NCBI GenBank assembly: GCA_018610025.1
Contig: JAHENW010000109.1
Span: forward strand, 1-12,275
From: Thermoplasmatota archaeon
Lineage (GTDB): Archaea; Thermoplasmatota; Thermoplasmata; Halarchaeoplasmatales; Halarchaeoplasmataceae
Direction of reading: 5' to 3'
DNA length: 12,275 bases
In this document: positions 6,089-12,275 of the stretch, piece after piece
Numbering within the stretch: the first letter of the stretch is position 1
How the letters are laid out: each line of letters begins with the position of its first letter
Program-made: the position numbers and the translations under genes
The notes under the pieces: model-generated
Databases searched by the model: none
The model's input: the letters and a program-made list of their open reading frames with translations, nothing else
What the model was told of the DNA's origin: nothing

Positions 6089-7723
6089 ACTTTCTTCAGG
6101 GGAGTCCAATTCCAACTCGAATCTAACGATGTCATCAGTTGGTTCCATCAGTGGATATTCATCTTGGTTGGAATCACCCGGTATATCATATGGTGTATCA
6201 CCGATCCCATCGCTACCACTCTGATCTTGATTCGGGCCGGAGTAGTTATCGGAACCGTTGTAATCTCCCCAGTAGTTACCGCCTTCAGGGTAACTCGCGT
6301 TCCATGTATTTACACCGTTATCATAACCATTGTAGGTGTTATCGAAGAAATTGTTATGGTATATCGTATTATTATCTGAGCTGTCTATGTATATCCCGTA
6401 TTCATCATTGGAGTGGACCGTATTGTTTTTTAATGTATTGTAGTTGGATGAGCCCCTAAGGACTATACCATCGAGGTTGTTAGATGAGATAGTATTGTAA
6501 TAAATAGAGTTACCATTATTTGAATCGAGATCTATACCGTTCCCATCATTTGAAGAGATGGTATTATTCTCAATTATATTATCATCTGAATCATATGAGC
6601 TGAGGCCATCATCGCCATTCTCCTTTAGAACATTACTGCTGATGGTTGTATTGCTCGATTGGTAGATATATATCCCGTCAATAGCGTTGTTGTACACGAG
6701 ATTATTTGAGATATGATTTTGATCAGCATCGTTTAGTCTTATACCTCTATAATAATTGCCATAGAAGGTATTATTCGATACTTCCGTGTCTGTTGCCCCC
6801 TCAAGACGGATACCAGCATAACTGTTATTGTACGATGTAGAATTTTCTACTGAGCCGTTGGTATTGTCTCCCTGGATGTATATGCCGTGGTACTCATGGT
6901 TCGCTGTGGTCGCGTTGGTAACCGTCACGTTATCGCAGTTGTATATATTGATCAGTCCGTAATTCGTCGCTTTTACCTTTTCCGGCAGGACCGCGTTCAC
7001 GTCTTCGACGGTGACGTTGTCTTTTCCCGCTACCAAAAGAACACTGACACCGTTGACCGTGTTGGATGTATCGATATCGTTTACCAGGCTATCAGAAGCA
7101 AAATAGAAACCCACTTCAGAATCTTTTACCTCGACGCTATTGTTGCGGAAGACGTTGTAAGATGAGCGGTAGATATCGACACCCCAATCGTTGTCCCATA
7201 GATCGTTATCAGAGATGATATTACTGTCGGAACCTGAGAAATCTATCCCCTCCGAATTAGAATAGATGTTATTGTTCGTGATATTAGCATCATTACCACC
7301 CACGTAGATCCCAGCAGAATCACCGTAGGTTATAGAGAAGCCTTGTACTTCCACGTAATTTACTTCCACGGTGACGGTATTTCCGCTTCCAGTACCGTTT
7401 ATCACAGTGGTATCTTTATCCTCTCCTGTCAACGTGATGGATTTGTTCACTATCACGTTCTCTTCGTATGGGGAGGAATCATTGTAAACGAATACGGTAT
7501 CTCCATCGGTGGCATTGTCTATCGCATATTGGATCTTCGTAAAATTATTGTTTCCGGTACCGCCCACATATAACGTGTTGTCTGCCATTATGCCCGAATC
7601 CGAAAGTATCGTATCATTTGTTTCATTCTTCGAATCCTCGCCGTCCCATTGATAACTCAACCCACTGACTATTGTACTTACAGCCAATAACACTACGACA
7701 ATCAATACTATCTTTTTTCTCAT
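5606..7723 (-). CDS. NosD-type beta-helix surface protein with shared C-terminal module
   Basis: A 705-residue exported protein. It starts MRKKIV followed by a hydrophobic core to about residue 22, a signal peptide like that of the propeller protein. Residues of about 50-110 match the opening of NosD/DUF1565-type helices: TLYVGG...IQYAIDNATDGDTVFVYN...ENVIVNKSITLTG. PbH1 beta-helix rungs follow to about 480, then the terminal GGNYWGDY...DGIGD...YPLM signature (481-526). The shared module occupies 546-705. N-x-S/T sequons are dense. The ATG is preceded by AGGAG at nine bases, with a TATA box at 7824-7832 and a short leader ORF between. NosD itself acts in copper delivery to nitrous oxide reductase, but no nos genes are nearby, so this is called by fold only: adhesion or carbohydrate processing is possible. 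Confidence 0.88.
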   Translation of the reverse strand: MRKKIVLIVVVLLAVSTIVSGLSYQWDGEDSKNETNDTILSDSGIMADNTLYVGGTGNNNFTKIQYAIDNATDGDTVFVYNDSSPYEENVIVNKSITLTGEDKDTTVINGTGSGNTVTVEVNYVEVQGFSITYGDSAGIYVGGNDANITNNNIYSNSEGIDFSGSDSNIISDNDLWDNDWGVDIYRSSYNVFRNNSVEVKDSEVGFYFASDSLVNDIDTSNTVNGVSVLLVAGKDNVTVEDVNAVLPEKVKATNYGLINIYNCDNVTVTNATTANHEYHGIYIQGDNTNGSVENSTSYNNSYAGIRLEGATDTEVSNNTFYGNYYRGIRLNDADQNHISNNLVYNNAIDGIYIYQSSNTTISSNVLKENGDDGLSSYDSDDNIIENNTISSNDGNGIDLDSNNGNSIYYNTISSNNLDGIVLRGSSNYNTLKNNTVHSNDEYGIYIDSSDNNTIYHNNFFDNTYNGYDNGVNTWNASYPEGGNYWGDYNGSDNYSGPNQDQSGSDGIGDTPYDIPGDSNQDEYPLMEPTDDIVRFELELDSPEESDGWQFISLPLIPYDKSVEEALKDIDGSYDKVMYYDASQDDWQTFVPDRDEHYNDLGTWNREMGLWIHMTTNDTLVIDGDKPVSTDITLQPGWNMVGYPSGTNRIASDVLPSEVSKIAVFNKYAPYNIEYIYDLSTEVLVTGRGYWVYNSADQEVQWTVDY

Positions 7724-7739
7724 CTTTTTATGCTCCTGA

Positions 7740-7796
7740 TCAAATCAATCTCACCCACACAAAAACAGAATGGTCGAAAGTACACACTGTTTTCAT
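7740..7796 (-). CDS. Short leader ORF upstream of the third surface gene (18 codons)
   Basis: The ORF begins MKTVCTFDHSVFVWVR and ends LI before a TGA 16 bases ahead of the surface-gene ATG. The first 16 codons equal those of the leader ORF near 5400; the last codons and the stop differ because the identical block ends there. The TATA centre (7824-7832) lies 32 bases before the ATG, fitting leaderless initiation. The Shine-Dalgarno site for the main gene (AGGAG, 7733-7737) comes just after this stop. Translation is inferred. Confidence 0.45.
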   Translation of the reverse strand: MKTVCTFDHSVFVWVRLI

Positions 7797-7887
7797 ACAG
7801 GTGTTCTAATTCCAGCTCCTTCTCTTTTATATTAGCTCAAGGAAGGATTATAAATCTTTTCCTGATAACTCACGTACCCTCTTCCCA
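7749..7887 (-). repeat. Duplicated 5' flank, copy B (83-base identical core 7749-7831)
   Basis: The counterpart of 5378-5516 at offset 2371. This copy is the likely original, since its distal end (7870-7887) is the real 3' end of ahcY. The AAAACAG/CTGTTTT inverted repeat lies at 7762-7768 and 7787-7793. Confidence 0.92.
7824..7832 (-). promoter_or_regulatory. TATA box of the third surface gene
   Basis: The minus strand reads ATATAAAAG, in the gap between ahcY and the surface gene. It gives the surface gene its own promoter although it lies on the same strand as ahcY and only 146 bases after it. The predicted start is near 7800, about 80 bases before the main ATG. Confidence 0.6.
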
Positions 7888-9114
7888 GTTTTCTATATAC
7901 TCCTTCTGTTCTTTGGAGAGTTCATCGATCTCCACTCCATCGGCTTCTAGCCTAAGCTTTGCCACTTTCTCGTCCAGTTCCCTCGGGATATCATGCACTC
8001 TTGTTTCCAGATCGTTCTTCACAACGTACTCAGCCCCCAGCATCTGCAGGGCGAAGCTCATGTCCATTATTTCCGCCGGATGGCCCTGTCCCACTGCCAG
8101 GTTCACCAGCCTTCCGTCGGCTAGGAGGTAAAGCTTCCTGCCGTCCTTCATCCTATATTCCTTCACGTCGTCCCTAGCTATCTGAGTAGATTTGGAATGT
8201 TCTTCCAGAGCATCTATATTTATCTCGTTGTTGAAGTGGCCTGAGTTCGCCAGTATACATCCATCTTTGGCGTTCTTTATCTCTTCTTCACCTATCACGT
8301 TCTTGCATCCCGTAGCAGTAACGACAAAGTCGGCTTTCTTGATGTTCTCTTTAGCGGGAGCAACTTCGAAACCGTCCATCTTGGCCTCGACGGCCTTTAC
8401 AGGATCGACCTCGGATACCAGAACATCGGCGCCCATGCCTTTAGCTCTCATGGCTATACCGCGACCGCACCAGCCGTAGCCCCCTATCAAAAAATTCTTT
8501 CCGCTGAGCTGAAGGTTCGTAGCTGTCATGAGTCCGTCGATGGTCGATTGTCCAGTACCGTATCGGTTATCGAAGAGGTGTTTCATCAGCGCGTCGTTTA
8601 TGGACATGACTGGGAACTCGAGAGCCCCATCCTTCTCCATAGCTCTAAGCCTTACTATCCCGGTAGTGGTCTCCTCGCATCCGCCCTGGATCCTATCGAT
8701 CAAGTCCTCTCTCTCCTTATGGATCAATGAAACCAGATCGCCGCCGTCGTCGATAACAATATCTGGATCGTGTTCTAAAGTACTGTTAAGGTGATCATAA
8801 TATTCTTCCTCGCTCTCGCCCCTCTCCGCAAACACATCCATGCCGTACTCCTCCCTCAGTGCCTCGGCCACGGAATCGTCCGTTGACAGCGGATTGCAGC
8901 TGGCCATCTTCACGTTGGCGCCGGCCTCTGCTAAAGACAAAGCTAGTATTCCTGTTTTCGCCTCCACATGCAGGGCCATGGAGATGCTCATATCTTTCAG
9001 CGTACCCCTCTCCTTTATCTCCTCCCTCACTTTTCTCAAAACTTCCATATGATCTCTAGCCCACTGCAGCCGCTTCTTACCTTTCTCAACCAGATCTGAC
9101 ATGCTATCGTCCAT
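7870..9114 (-). CDS. ahcY: S-adenosylhomocysteine hydrolase, archaeal type
   Basis: This enzyme splits S-adenosylhomocysteine, the by-product of methyl transfer, into homocysteine and adenosine, using tightly bound NAD. In some methanogens the homologue prefers the inosine form; this cannot be decided here. Visible motifs: HVEAKT (49-54), SCNPLSTDD (72-80), DDGGD (122-126), EETTTG (147-152), the lysine-aspartate-asparagine active-site stretch [14 protein letters not shown] (177-190), the NAD loop GYGWCGRG (212-219) and NSGHFNNEI (290-298). At 414 residues it lacks the C-terminal KPDHYRY tail of bacterial and eukaryotic enzymes, as is normal for archaea. The first ATG overlaps the upstream gene by 11 bases; a second ATG at 9102 begins one base after that gene's stop and may be the real start. 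AGGAGG sits 2 bases before the first and 14 before the second. Confidence 0.95.
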   Translation of the reverse strand: MDDSMSDLVEKGKKRLQWARDHMEVLRKVREEIKERGTLKDMSISMALHVEAKTGILALSLAEAGANVKMASCNPLSTDDSVAEALREEYGMDVFAERGESEEEYYDHLNSTLEHDPDIVIDDGGDLVSLIHKEREDLIDRIQGGCEETTTGIVRLRAMEKDGALEFPVMSINDALMKHLFDNRYGTGQSTIDGLMTATNLQLSGKNFLIGGYGWCGRGIAMRAKGMGADVLVSEVDPVKAVEAKMDGFEVAPAKENIKKADFVVTATGCKNVIGEEEIKNAKDGCILANSGHFNNEINIDALEEHSKSTQIARDDVKEYRMKDGRKLYLLADGRLVNLAVGQGHPAEIMDMSFALQMLGAEYVVKNDLETRVHDIPRELDEKVAKLRLEADGVEIDELSKEQKEYIENWEEGT

Positions 9115-9862
9115 CCATATCCTCCTCGGTTATTTTGTTTTTGGTCAATCCCTTTAACCTTTCACCCATGTAATCCAGCACCTCTGAAAGATTTTTTTCG
9201 TTATCGAATTCTTCTTTTAGGGGTTCCATATCTATCATGTTGGGCACCGCCCTTGTAACATTGTCAACTATGGTCACGTCCGCAGTCTTTGCCGTGCGTG
9301 AAAGTGGGTTCAGATCGATGGTCACCACCGTCTTCCCCATCTCTTTGAGTGCTTTGGTCCTATCACCGTCTTCCAGTGGTACGAGAACCACATCGGCAGA
9401 GTAGATTCCCTTCTTCGAGCAGAGGGCCCTATCGTGATCCAATCCCGGTATCTCTGCATCGGCCTCTAAACCTAAAACATCTTCAGCACCGTTCTCCCTC
9501 AATTTCTCTTCGATCTTCTTCAGCCGTTCTTCCGTCCTATGGAAAAGATTGACCTCAAGTTTAGCGCTCAAATACTCACCCAGATTCACAATCTCATCAG
9601 GCACCAAAGCGGCAACGTTACCGTTTATAGATATGACTGGATTCTCGGCTTTTTTAAGGACTCCAAGCGCATATCGTTCGGCCCTTTCCGCTGCAGGTAT
9701 CGTCTTCTCACCTAAGAGATAATCGAAGGCCTCGCCCCTGCCGTGTGCTATGAGCCCCGCCTTTGACGTTATCCCGCTCTCCACTCCCTCCACCAACCTC
9801 TCCCTTGTCTTCAAAGATTCGTACCTTGGATGTGATCTGGGTACCTCGGTCATCTTCTTCAC
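9104..9862 (-). CDS. Phosphopantothenate synthetase (4-phosphopantoate--beta-alanine ligase)
   Basis: An archaeal coenzyme A enzyme: with ATP it joins 4-phosphopantoate and beta-alanine to give 4'-phosphopantothenate. It works after pantoate kinase, replacing the bacterial PanC/PanK order. The 252 residues agree with the family length. Typical conserved stretches are SHPRYESL (10-17), [17 protein letters not shown] (36-52), [15 protein letters not shown] (74-88), [11 protein letters not shown] (103-113), IPGLDHDRA (138-146), [18 protein letters not shown] (152-169) and [11 protein letters not shown] (181-191). The start is GTG at 9862; an ATG three codons later (9853) is possible. A TATA box at 9883-9893 places the transcript start almost on the GTG, although GGAG also lies four bases before it. 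The gene overlaps ahcY, so the two form an operon. Confidence 0.93.
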   Translation of the reverse strand: MKKMTEVPRSHPRYESLKTRERLVEGVESGITSKAGLIAHGRGEAFDYLLGEKTIPAAERAERYALGVLKKAENPVISINGNVAALVPDEIVNLGEYLSAKLEVNLFHRTEERLKKIEEKLRENGAEDVLGLEADAEIPGLDHDRALCSKKGIYSADVVLVPLEDGDRTKALKEMGKTVVTIDLNPLSRTAKTADVTIVDNVTRAVPNMIDMEPLKEEFDNEKNLSEVLDYMGERLKGLTKNKITEEDMDGR

Positions 9863-9882
9863 TTAACTCCTTATGTTTTTCC

Positions 9883-9893
9883 ATATATATAAT
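9883..9893 (-). promoter_or_regulatory. TATA box for phosphopantothenate synthetase-ahcY operon
   Basis: The minus strand reads ATTATATATAT, with its centre about 26 bases before the GTG start. The transcript would be leaderless or nearly so. It shares the 87-base divergent gap with the promoter of the plus-strand operon. Confidence 0.55.
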
Positions 9894-9914
9894 GGTTTGA
9901 GGGCGAGAAAAAGG

Positions 9915-9921
9915 TTTTAAG
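9915..9921 (+). promoter_or_regulatory. TATA-like element for the membrane protein-regulator-pcm operon
   Basis: TTTTAAG has its centre about 32 bases before the ATG at 9950, giving an almost leaderless transcript. The stretch TTATAC at 9931-9936 is too close to the start codon to be the TATA box. Confidence 0.4.
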
Positions 9922-9949
9922 TCCGTTAAGTTATACTACTACCGATACC

Positions 9950-10216
9950 ATGGGACTGCTGTATTCGTTCATCGCTATCTGCCTTATCGGCTTCTCTTTT
10001 CTTCAGGCAGTGGTAGGTCTGATAAGTTATATGAGAGCGGAGAGAAAGAAGCTGCTTTTCGTATCGCTGGCCTTTGTGATATTCGGGCTCAAGGGCATCT
10101 ACGCCCTTCTGACGGTCTACACCAACTTTCGACCGCTGACACCTCCACCACTTTACACCCTTCTACTGGATTTCGTCATAATAGCCCTTCTTTATCTCTC
10201 TATAATAAAGGAGTGA
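9950..10216 (+). CDS. Small three-helix membrane protein
   Basis: An 88-residue protein that is almost entirely membrane-embedded: helices at about 4-27, 35-57 and 67-85, separated by a basic loop RAERKK (29-34) and an outer or turn segment NFRPLTPPP (59-67). It has no cysteine pairs or enzymatic motif. Small archaeal membrane proteins of this size and shape (for example the DUF7521 group) often sit beside winged-helix regulators, as here, but the family assignment is only a resemblance. It is the first gene of a three-gene operon, and its stop lies eight bases before the ATG of the regulator. A likely role is in sensing the membrane or envelope state for that regulator; this is inferred from position. 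Confidence 0.8.
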   Translation: MGLLYSFIAICLIGFSFLQAVVGLISYMRAERKKLLFVSLAFVIFGLKGIYALLTVYTNFRPLTPPPLYTLLLDFVIIALLYLSIIKE

Positions 10217-10224
10217 ATAATCGG

Positions 10225-10758
10225 ATGGCCGAAGACGAGGAGGACCTGGAACTCGAGGCGAGGAAGGATATCTTCGACTTCATCTCCCAGTATCCAGGTA
10301 CACATATGAGGAAGATACAGAGGGAGCTGGACCTGTCTATGGGTCAGCTAGAGTACCATCTGAACTATCTCGAGAAGAACGGCCTGATATCCTCGTCAAA
10401 AAAGGAAAATAAAAGAAGATACTTCGTCGAGGACGAGGTACACTATCCCGACAGGGATATACTGTCCACGCTCAGGTTGAAAACGCCCAGGAGGATCCTC
10501 ATACAGATATTGGATAAGGACGGGTGCAGCTTTAACGAGATACTTGAAGAGGTGGATATATCGAAATCCACCCTGTCGTACCATCTCAAGAAGCTACAGG
10601 AGAAATCTCTTGTAGAGTCGGAGAAGGAGGGGAGGAAGAAGATATATAGATGTCCGGATAGGGAGAAGATAGCTCATATCTTGGTAACATATAAATCCTC
10701 ATTCATAGATGACGCTGTAGACCGCTTCGTAGATACCTGGACGGAGATGATGGGATGA
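10225..10758 (+). CDS. Tandem winged-helix transcription regulator
   Basis: A 177-residue DNA-binding protein with two winged helix-turn-helix domains. In the first, about 12-70, the recognition helix is SMGQLEYHLNYLEKNGLI (38-55) and the wing KKENKRRYFV. In the second, about 85-150, it is SKSTLSYHLKKLQEKSLVE (113-131) and the wing KEGRKKIYRC. Both have the Y-H-L core of ArsR/MarR-like archaeal regulators. There is no ligand domain; the short C-terminal helix may dimerise. The ATG at 10225 is chosen because GGAG lies 11 bases before it; the longer reading from a GTG at 10213 would overlap the upstream stop and lacks a Shine-Dalgarno site. Its stop overlaps the pcm start as ATGA. Its targets are unknown; the divergent promoter region 9863-9949 is a natural candidate. 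Confidence 0.88.
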   Translation: MAEDEEDLELEARKDIFDFISQYPGTHMRKIQRELDLSMGQLEYHLNYLEKNGLISSSKKENKRRYFVEDEVHYPDRDILSTLRLKTPRRILIQILDKDGCSFNEILEEVDISKSTLSYHLKKLQEKSLVESEKEGRKKIYRCPDREKIAHILVTYKSSFIDDAVDRFVDTWTEMMG

Positions 10759-11414
10759 AAGATAAGAGGGACTACAAGGAGCAAAGAGAAAACCTGGTAA
10801 GGAAGCTGAAGAGCAGGGGCTATATTGAGAGTGAGGAAGTCGAGAAGGCCATGAGGAGGGTGTCTCGACATCTCTTCGTCCCCGAGTCAGTGAAGAGTAG
10901 GGCTTACATGGACTCCCCTCAGCCCATCGGAGAGGGGCAGACCATCTCGGCGCCCCACATGGTGGCCATGATGGTGGAGAAGCTGGAGTTGAAGCAGGGG
11001 CAGAAGGTCCTAGAAGTGGGCGGTGGAAGGGGATATCACGCAGCAGTTATCGCCGAGGTAGTTGGGGATGCCGGAAAGGTTTATTCCGTAGAGAGGATAG
11101 AATCGTTGGGTAAGGAGGCAAGGAGTGCTTTGAAGGAGGCCGGATATGACAATATAGAGGTGGTGATAGGTGATGGTTCAAAAGGCTATCGTAAAGAGGC
11201 TCCCTACCATAGGATATCTGTTGCATGTGGAGCCCCGAGCATACCTCCGCCGCTGATAAAACAGCTGACCAAGGGAGGGAAGGTACTGGCCCCGGTAGGT
11301 GACACTCGATTCCAAACACTGATCAGGGCAGAGAAAGTGGGAGAGAACAAGATAAAGAAAGAGGATCTAGGAGGGGTTTTATTCGTGCCCCTCAAGGGGA
11401 AATACGGACATTAG
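10755..11414 (+). CDS. pcm: Protein-L-isoaspartate O-methyltransferase
   Basis: A cytoplasmic repair enzyme: it transfers a methyl group from S-adenosylmethionine to abnormal isoaspartyl residues in aged proteins so that they can return to aspartate. The 219 residues match the family. Motifs in order: the substrate-binding stretch YMDSPQPIGEGQTISAPHMV (51-70), S-adenosylmethionine motif I VLEVGGGRGYHAA (85-97), the acidic motif SVERI (111-115), GDGSKGY (139-145), and LAPVGDTRFQTLIRAEK near the end. Motif I reads GGGRGY, where most members have GTGSGY or GAGSGY; the glycines that hold the cofactor are kept. It is the last gene of the membrane protein-regulator operon, overlapping the regulator by four bases. 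Its by-product, S-adenosylhomocysteine, is the substrate of the nearby ahcY enzyme. Confidence 0.94.
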   Translation: MKDKRDYKEQRENLVRKLKSRGYIESEEVEKAMRRVSRHLFVPESVKSRAYMDSPQPIGEGQTISAPHMVAMMVEKLELKQGQKVLEVGGGRGYHAAVIAEVVGDAGKVYSVERIESLGKEARSALKEAGYDNIEVVIGDGSKGYRKEAPYHRISVACGAPSIPPPLIKQLTKGGKVLAPVGDTRFQTLIRAEKVGENKIKKEDLGGVLFVPLKGKYGH

Positions 11415-11434
11415 TCTTTTTACCAGACCTACTT
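11415..11434. terminator. T-run and small hairpin between convergent genes
   Basis: On the plus strand TCTTTTT directly follows the pcm stop. The sequence GTCT-TTTTACC-AGAC can form a four-base-pair hairpin. The 20-base gap must end transcription from both sides. Confidence 0.35.
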
Positions 11435-12275
11435 TTATACCACTCTTTTCAACCGGATGTACGGCCTTCCCTTCTCTTCGTCGGTCACTACTGCCATCAG
11501 GGGGGTTTTCGGTTTCACACCGTAGATACACGGTGTCTTGTTTATACTGAGGATGACGAAATAGTTGTCCGCCATATTCTTGATCTCTCTAGACAGTTCT
11601 AGGCCAGGTTTGATGATCCCGATGCCTAGGTTGTCTGAAGCCTTGGTGCTGGCCGCCGCCTCTAAAAGGTCCTTGATGGCGATCTCATCGCCTCTTAGAT
11701 ATTCAAGTGTGTCGAAGCCCACGAAATCTAGGATGGGTTTCTCTTCTCCGTCGCTGATCTCCTCGATATTCTGTGTATAAAGCTCTCCAACCTGGTCTGG
11801 GCTCTTACCGCCCAGTGCCATCATGTAGGGTTTATCGGATTGGGGTGTGAAGTAATCTATCACTCTGAACTTGTTATCGAATCTCTCCTTTGGGACAAAA
11901 CTCGTGAGATCATTGCGGATGTTCTCGGGATGGGTACCTCCTGAGAGTACGGCCAGTACACCTCTGTCGTTGGAAAGGAAGTTCAGGAAGAGCGGACGGA
12001 TGATAGAGAAGTACTCCTCATTCGTAACGTTCTCCTTGACTTCGAAAACGTTGTAACTTCCTCTCTCGAAGCCTCCGGACAGTAGCTCGTCAAGGTCCTC
12101 TACACCGGTACTGAACTTCCCTTCTGGATCGTCGATAGGTGTCCATTCCATCTCTTCTTCCATCTCGAACTCATAGGGTTCGAAGCAGGTGAATCTTCCA
12201 CCCTTGAGGGTCATCAGGTATGCGGGCTGATTGAGCTCGACGGCCCGGAGCTTGATCAACTGTATCTCCCTGACA
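11435..12275 (-). CDS. KaiC/RecA-fold protein lacking Walker A (probably 5' partial)
   Basis: The visible 279 codons contain a KaiC/GvpD-like RecA fold. The segment STGVEDLDELLSGGFERGS is the usual entry to the P-loop, but the expected GxxGxGKT is replaced by FEVKENVTNEE, without the glycines and the GKT. A Walker B-like strand, LDFVGFDTLE, and the stretch NLGIGIIKPGLELSREIKNMADNYFVI keep the fold. It should therefore not hydrolyse ATP in this domain. A TTG at 12259 with GGGAG six bases upstream could be a start. However, the frame stays open to the window edge, and the residues there (VREIQLIKLRAVELNQPAYL) resemble the end of a preceding KaiC domain, so a two-domain protein with a first domain outside the window is more likely. 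The first ATG, at codon 15 after that TTG, would be late. Confidence 0.65.
   Translation of the reverse strand, partial: VREIQLIKLRAVELNQPAYLMTLKGGRFTCFEPYEFEMEEEMEWTPIDDPEGKFSTGVEDLDELLSGGFERGSYNVFEVKENVTNEEYFSIIRPLFLNFLSNDRGVLAVLSGGTHPENIRNDLTSFVPKERFDNKFRVIDYFTPQSDKPYMMALGGKSPDQVGELYTQNIEEISDGEEKPILDFVGFDTLEYLRGDEIAIKDLLEAAASTKASDNLGIGIIKPGLELSREIKNMADNYFVILSINKTPCIYGVKPKTPLMAVVTDEEKGRPYIRLKRVV

Noticed and set aside
797..7723. PbH1 repeats in the DNA taken as a tandem or CRISPR-like repeat array.
   Set aside because: The periodicity of about 66-75 bases follows protein helix rungs; the DNA copies are weakly similar and contain no constant repeat with unique spacers.
797..7723. A nitrous-oxide reductase (nos) cluster, suggested by the NosD-like helices.
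   Set aside because: No nosZ, nosF, nosY or copper-binding genes are present; NosD-like beta-helices are common in archaeal surface proteins.
5378..7831. The 83-base repeats as ends of an insertion sequence or transposon.
   Set aside because: They are direct repeats in promoter position, with no transposase, terminal inverted repeats or target duplications; tandem duplication explains them better.
5359..8131. Two plus-strand ORFs (5359-5673 and 7730-8131) whose N-terminal parts share a run of about 25 residues, looking like a small gene family.
   Set aside because: The shared part is the antisense of the duplicated promoter/leader block; the remainder runs antisense to the end of a surface gene or of ahcY, and no start signal is present.

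Overview
The window comes from an archaeon, most likely a euryarchaeon of the Thermoplasmata or a relative. The evidence is an archaeal elongation factor 1-beta, the archaeal-only phosphopantothenate synthetase, an archaeal-type S-adenosylhomocysteine hydrolase, TATA-box promoters at leaderless distance from start codons, T-run terminators, and large Asn-rich NosD-type surface proteins. The lineage is inferred from gene content and was not tested by phylogeny.

Layout. At the left edge a membrane or secreted protein gene runs off the window on the minus strand, with a possible 35-codon leader ORF before it. A plus-strand pair follows: a 55-residue zinc-finger protein and aEF-1beta. Bases 797-7723 hold three large minus-strand genes for exported proteins: a NosD-type beta-helix, a seven-bladed SBBP beta-propeller with an Ig/Fn3-like domain, and another NosD-type beta-helix. 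Upstream of them on the same strand are ahcY and phosphopantothenate synthetase, which overlap. A divergent promoter region then leads into a tight plus-strand operon: a three-helix membrane protein, a tandem winged-helix regulator and protein-L-isoaspartate methyltransferase. The right edge holds a minus-strand KaiC/RecA-fold protein that has lost its Walker A motif and probably continues past the window.

The most interesting part is the surface-protein cluster. All three proteins end in the same ~160-residue C-terminal module, attached to two different folds. The 5' flanks of the second and third genes are copies at a constant offset of 2371 bases. The copy upstream of the propeller gene still carries the last codons of ahcY, a scar of tandem duplication. 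Within these flanks 83 bases are identical although the genes have diverged strongly. That block carries a TATA box, the predicted transcription start and 16 codons of a short ORF (MKTVCTFDHSVFVWVR...) placed exactly where leaderless genes start elsewhere in this window. The main surface gene follows behind its own Shine-Dalgarno site. This looks like a leader-peptide-controlled family of cell-surface proteins that is diversifying by duplication and by recombination of the shared module.

Housekeeping links: ahcY removes the S-adenosylhomocysteine made by methyltransferases such as the nearby pcm product, and phosphopantothenate synthetase belongs to coenzyme A synthesis. The membrane protein and winged-helix gene form a plausible sensor-regulator pair.
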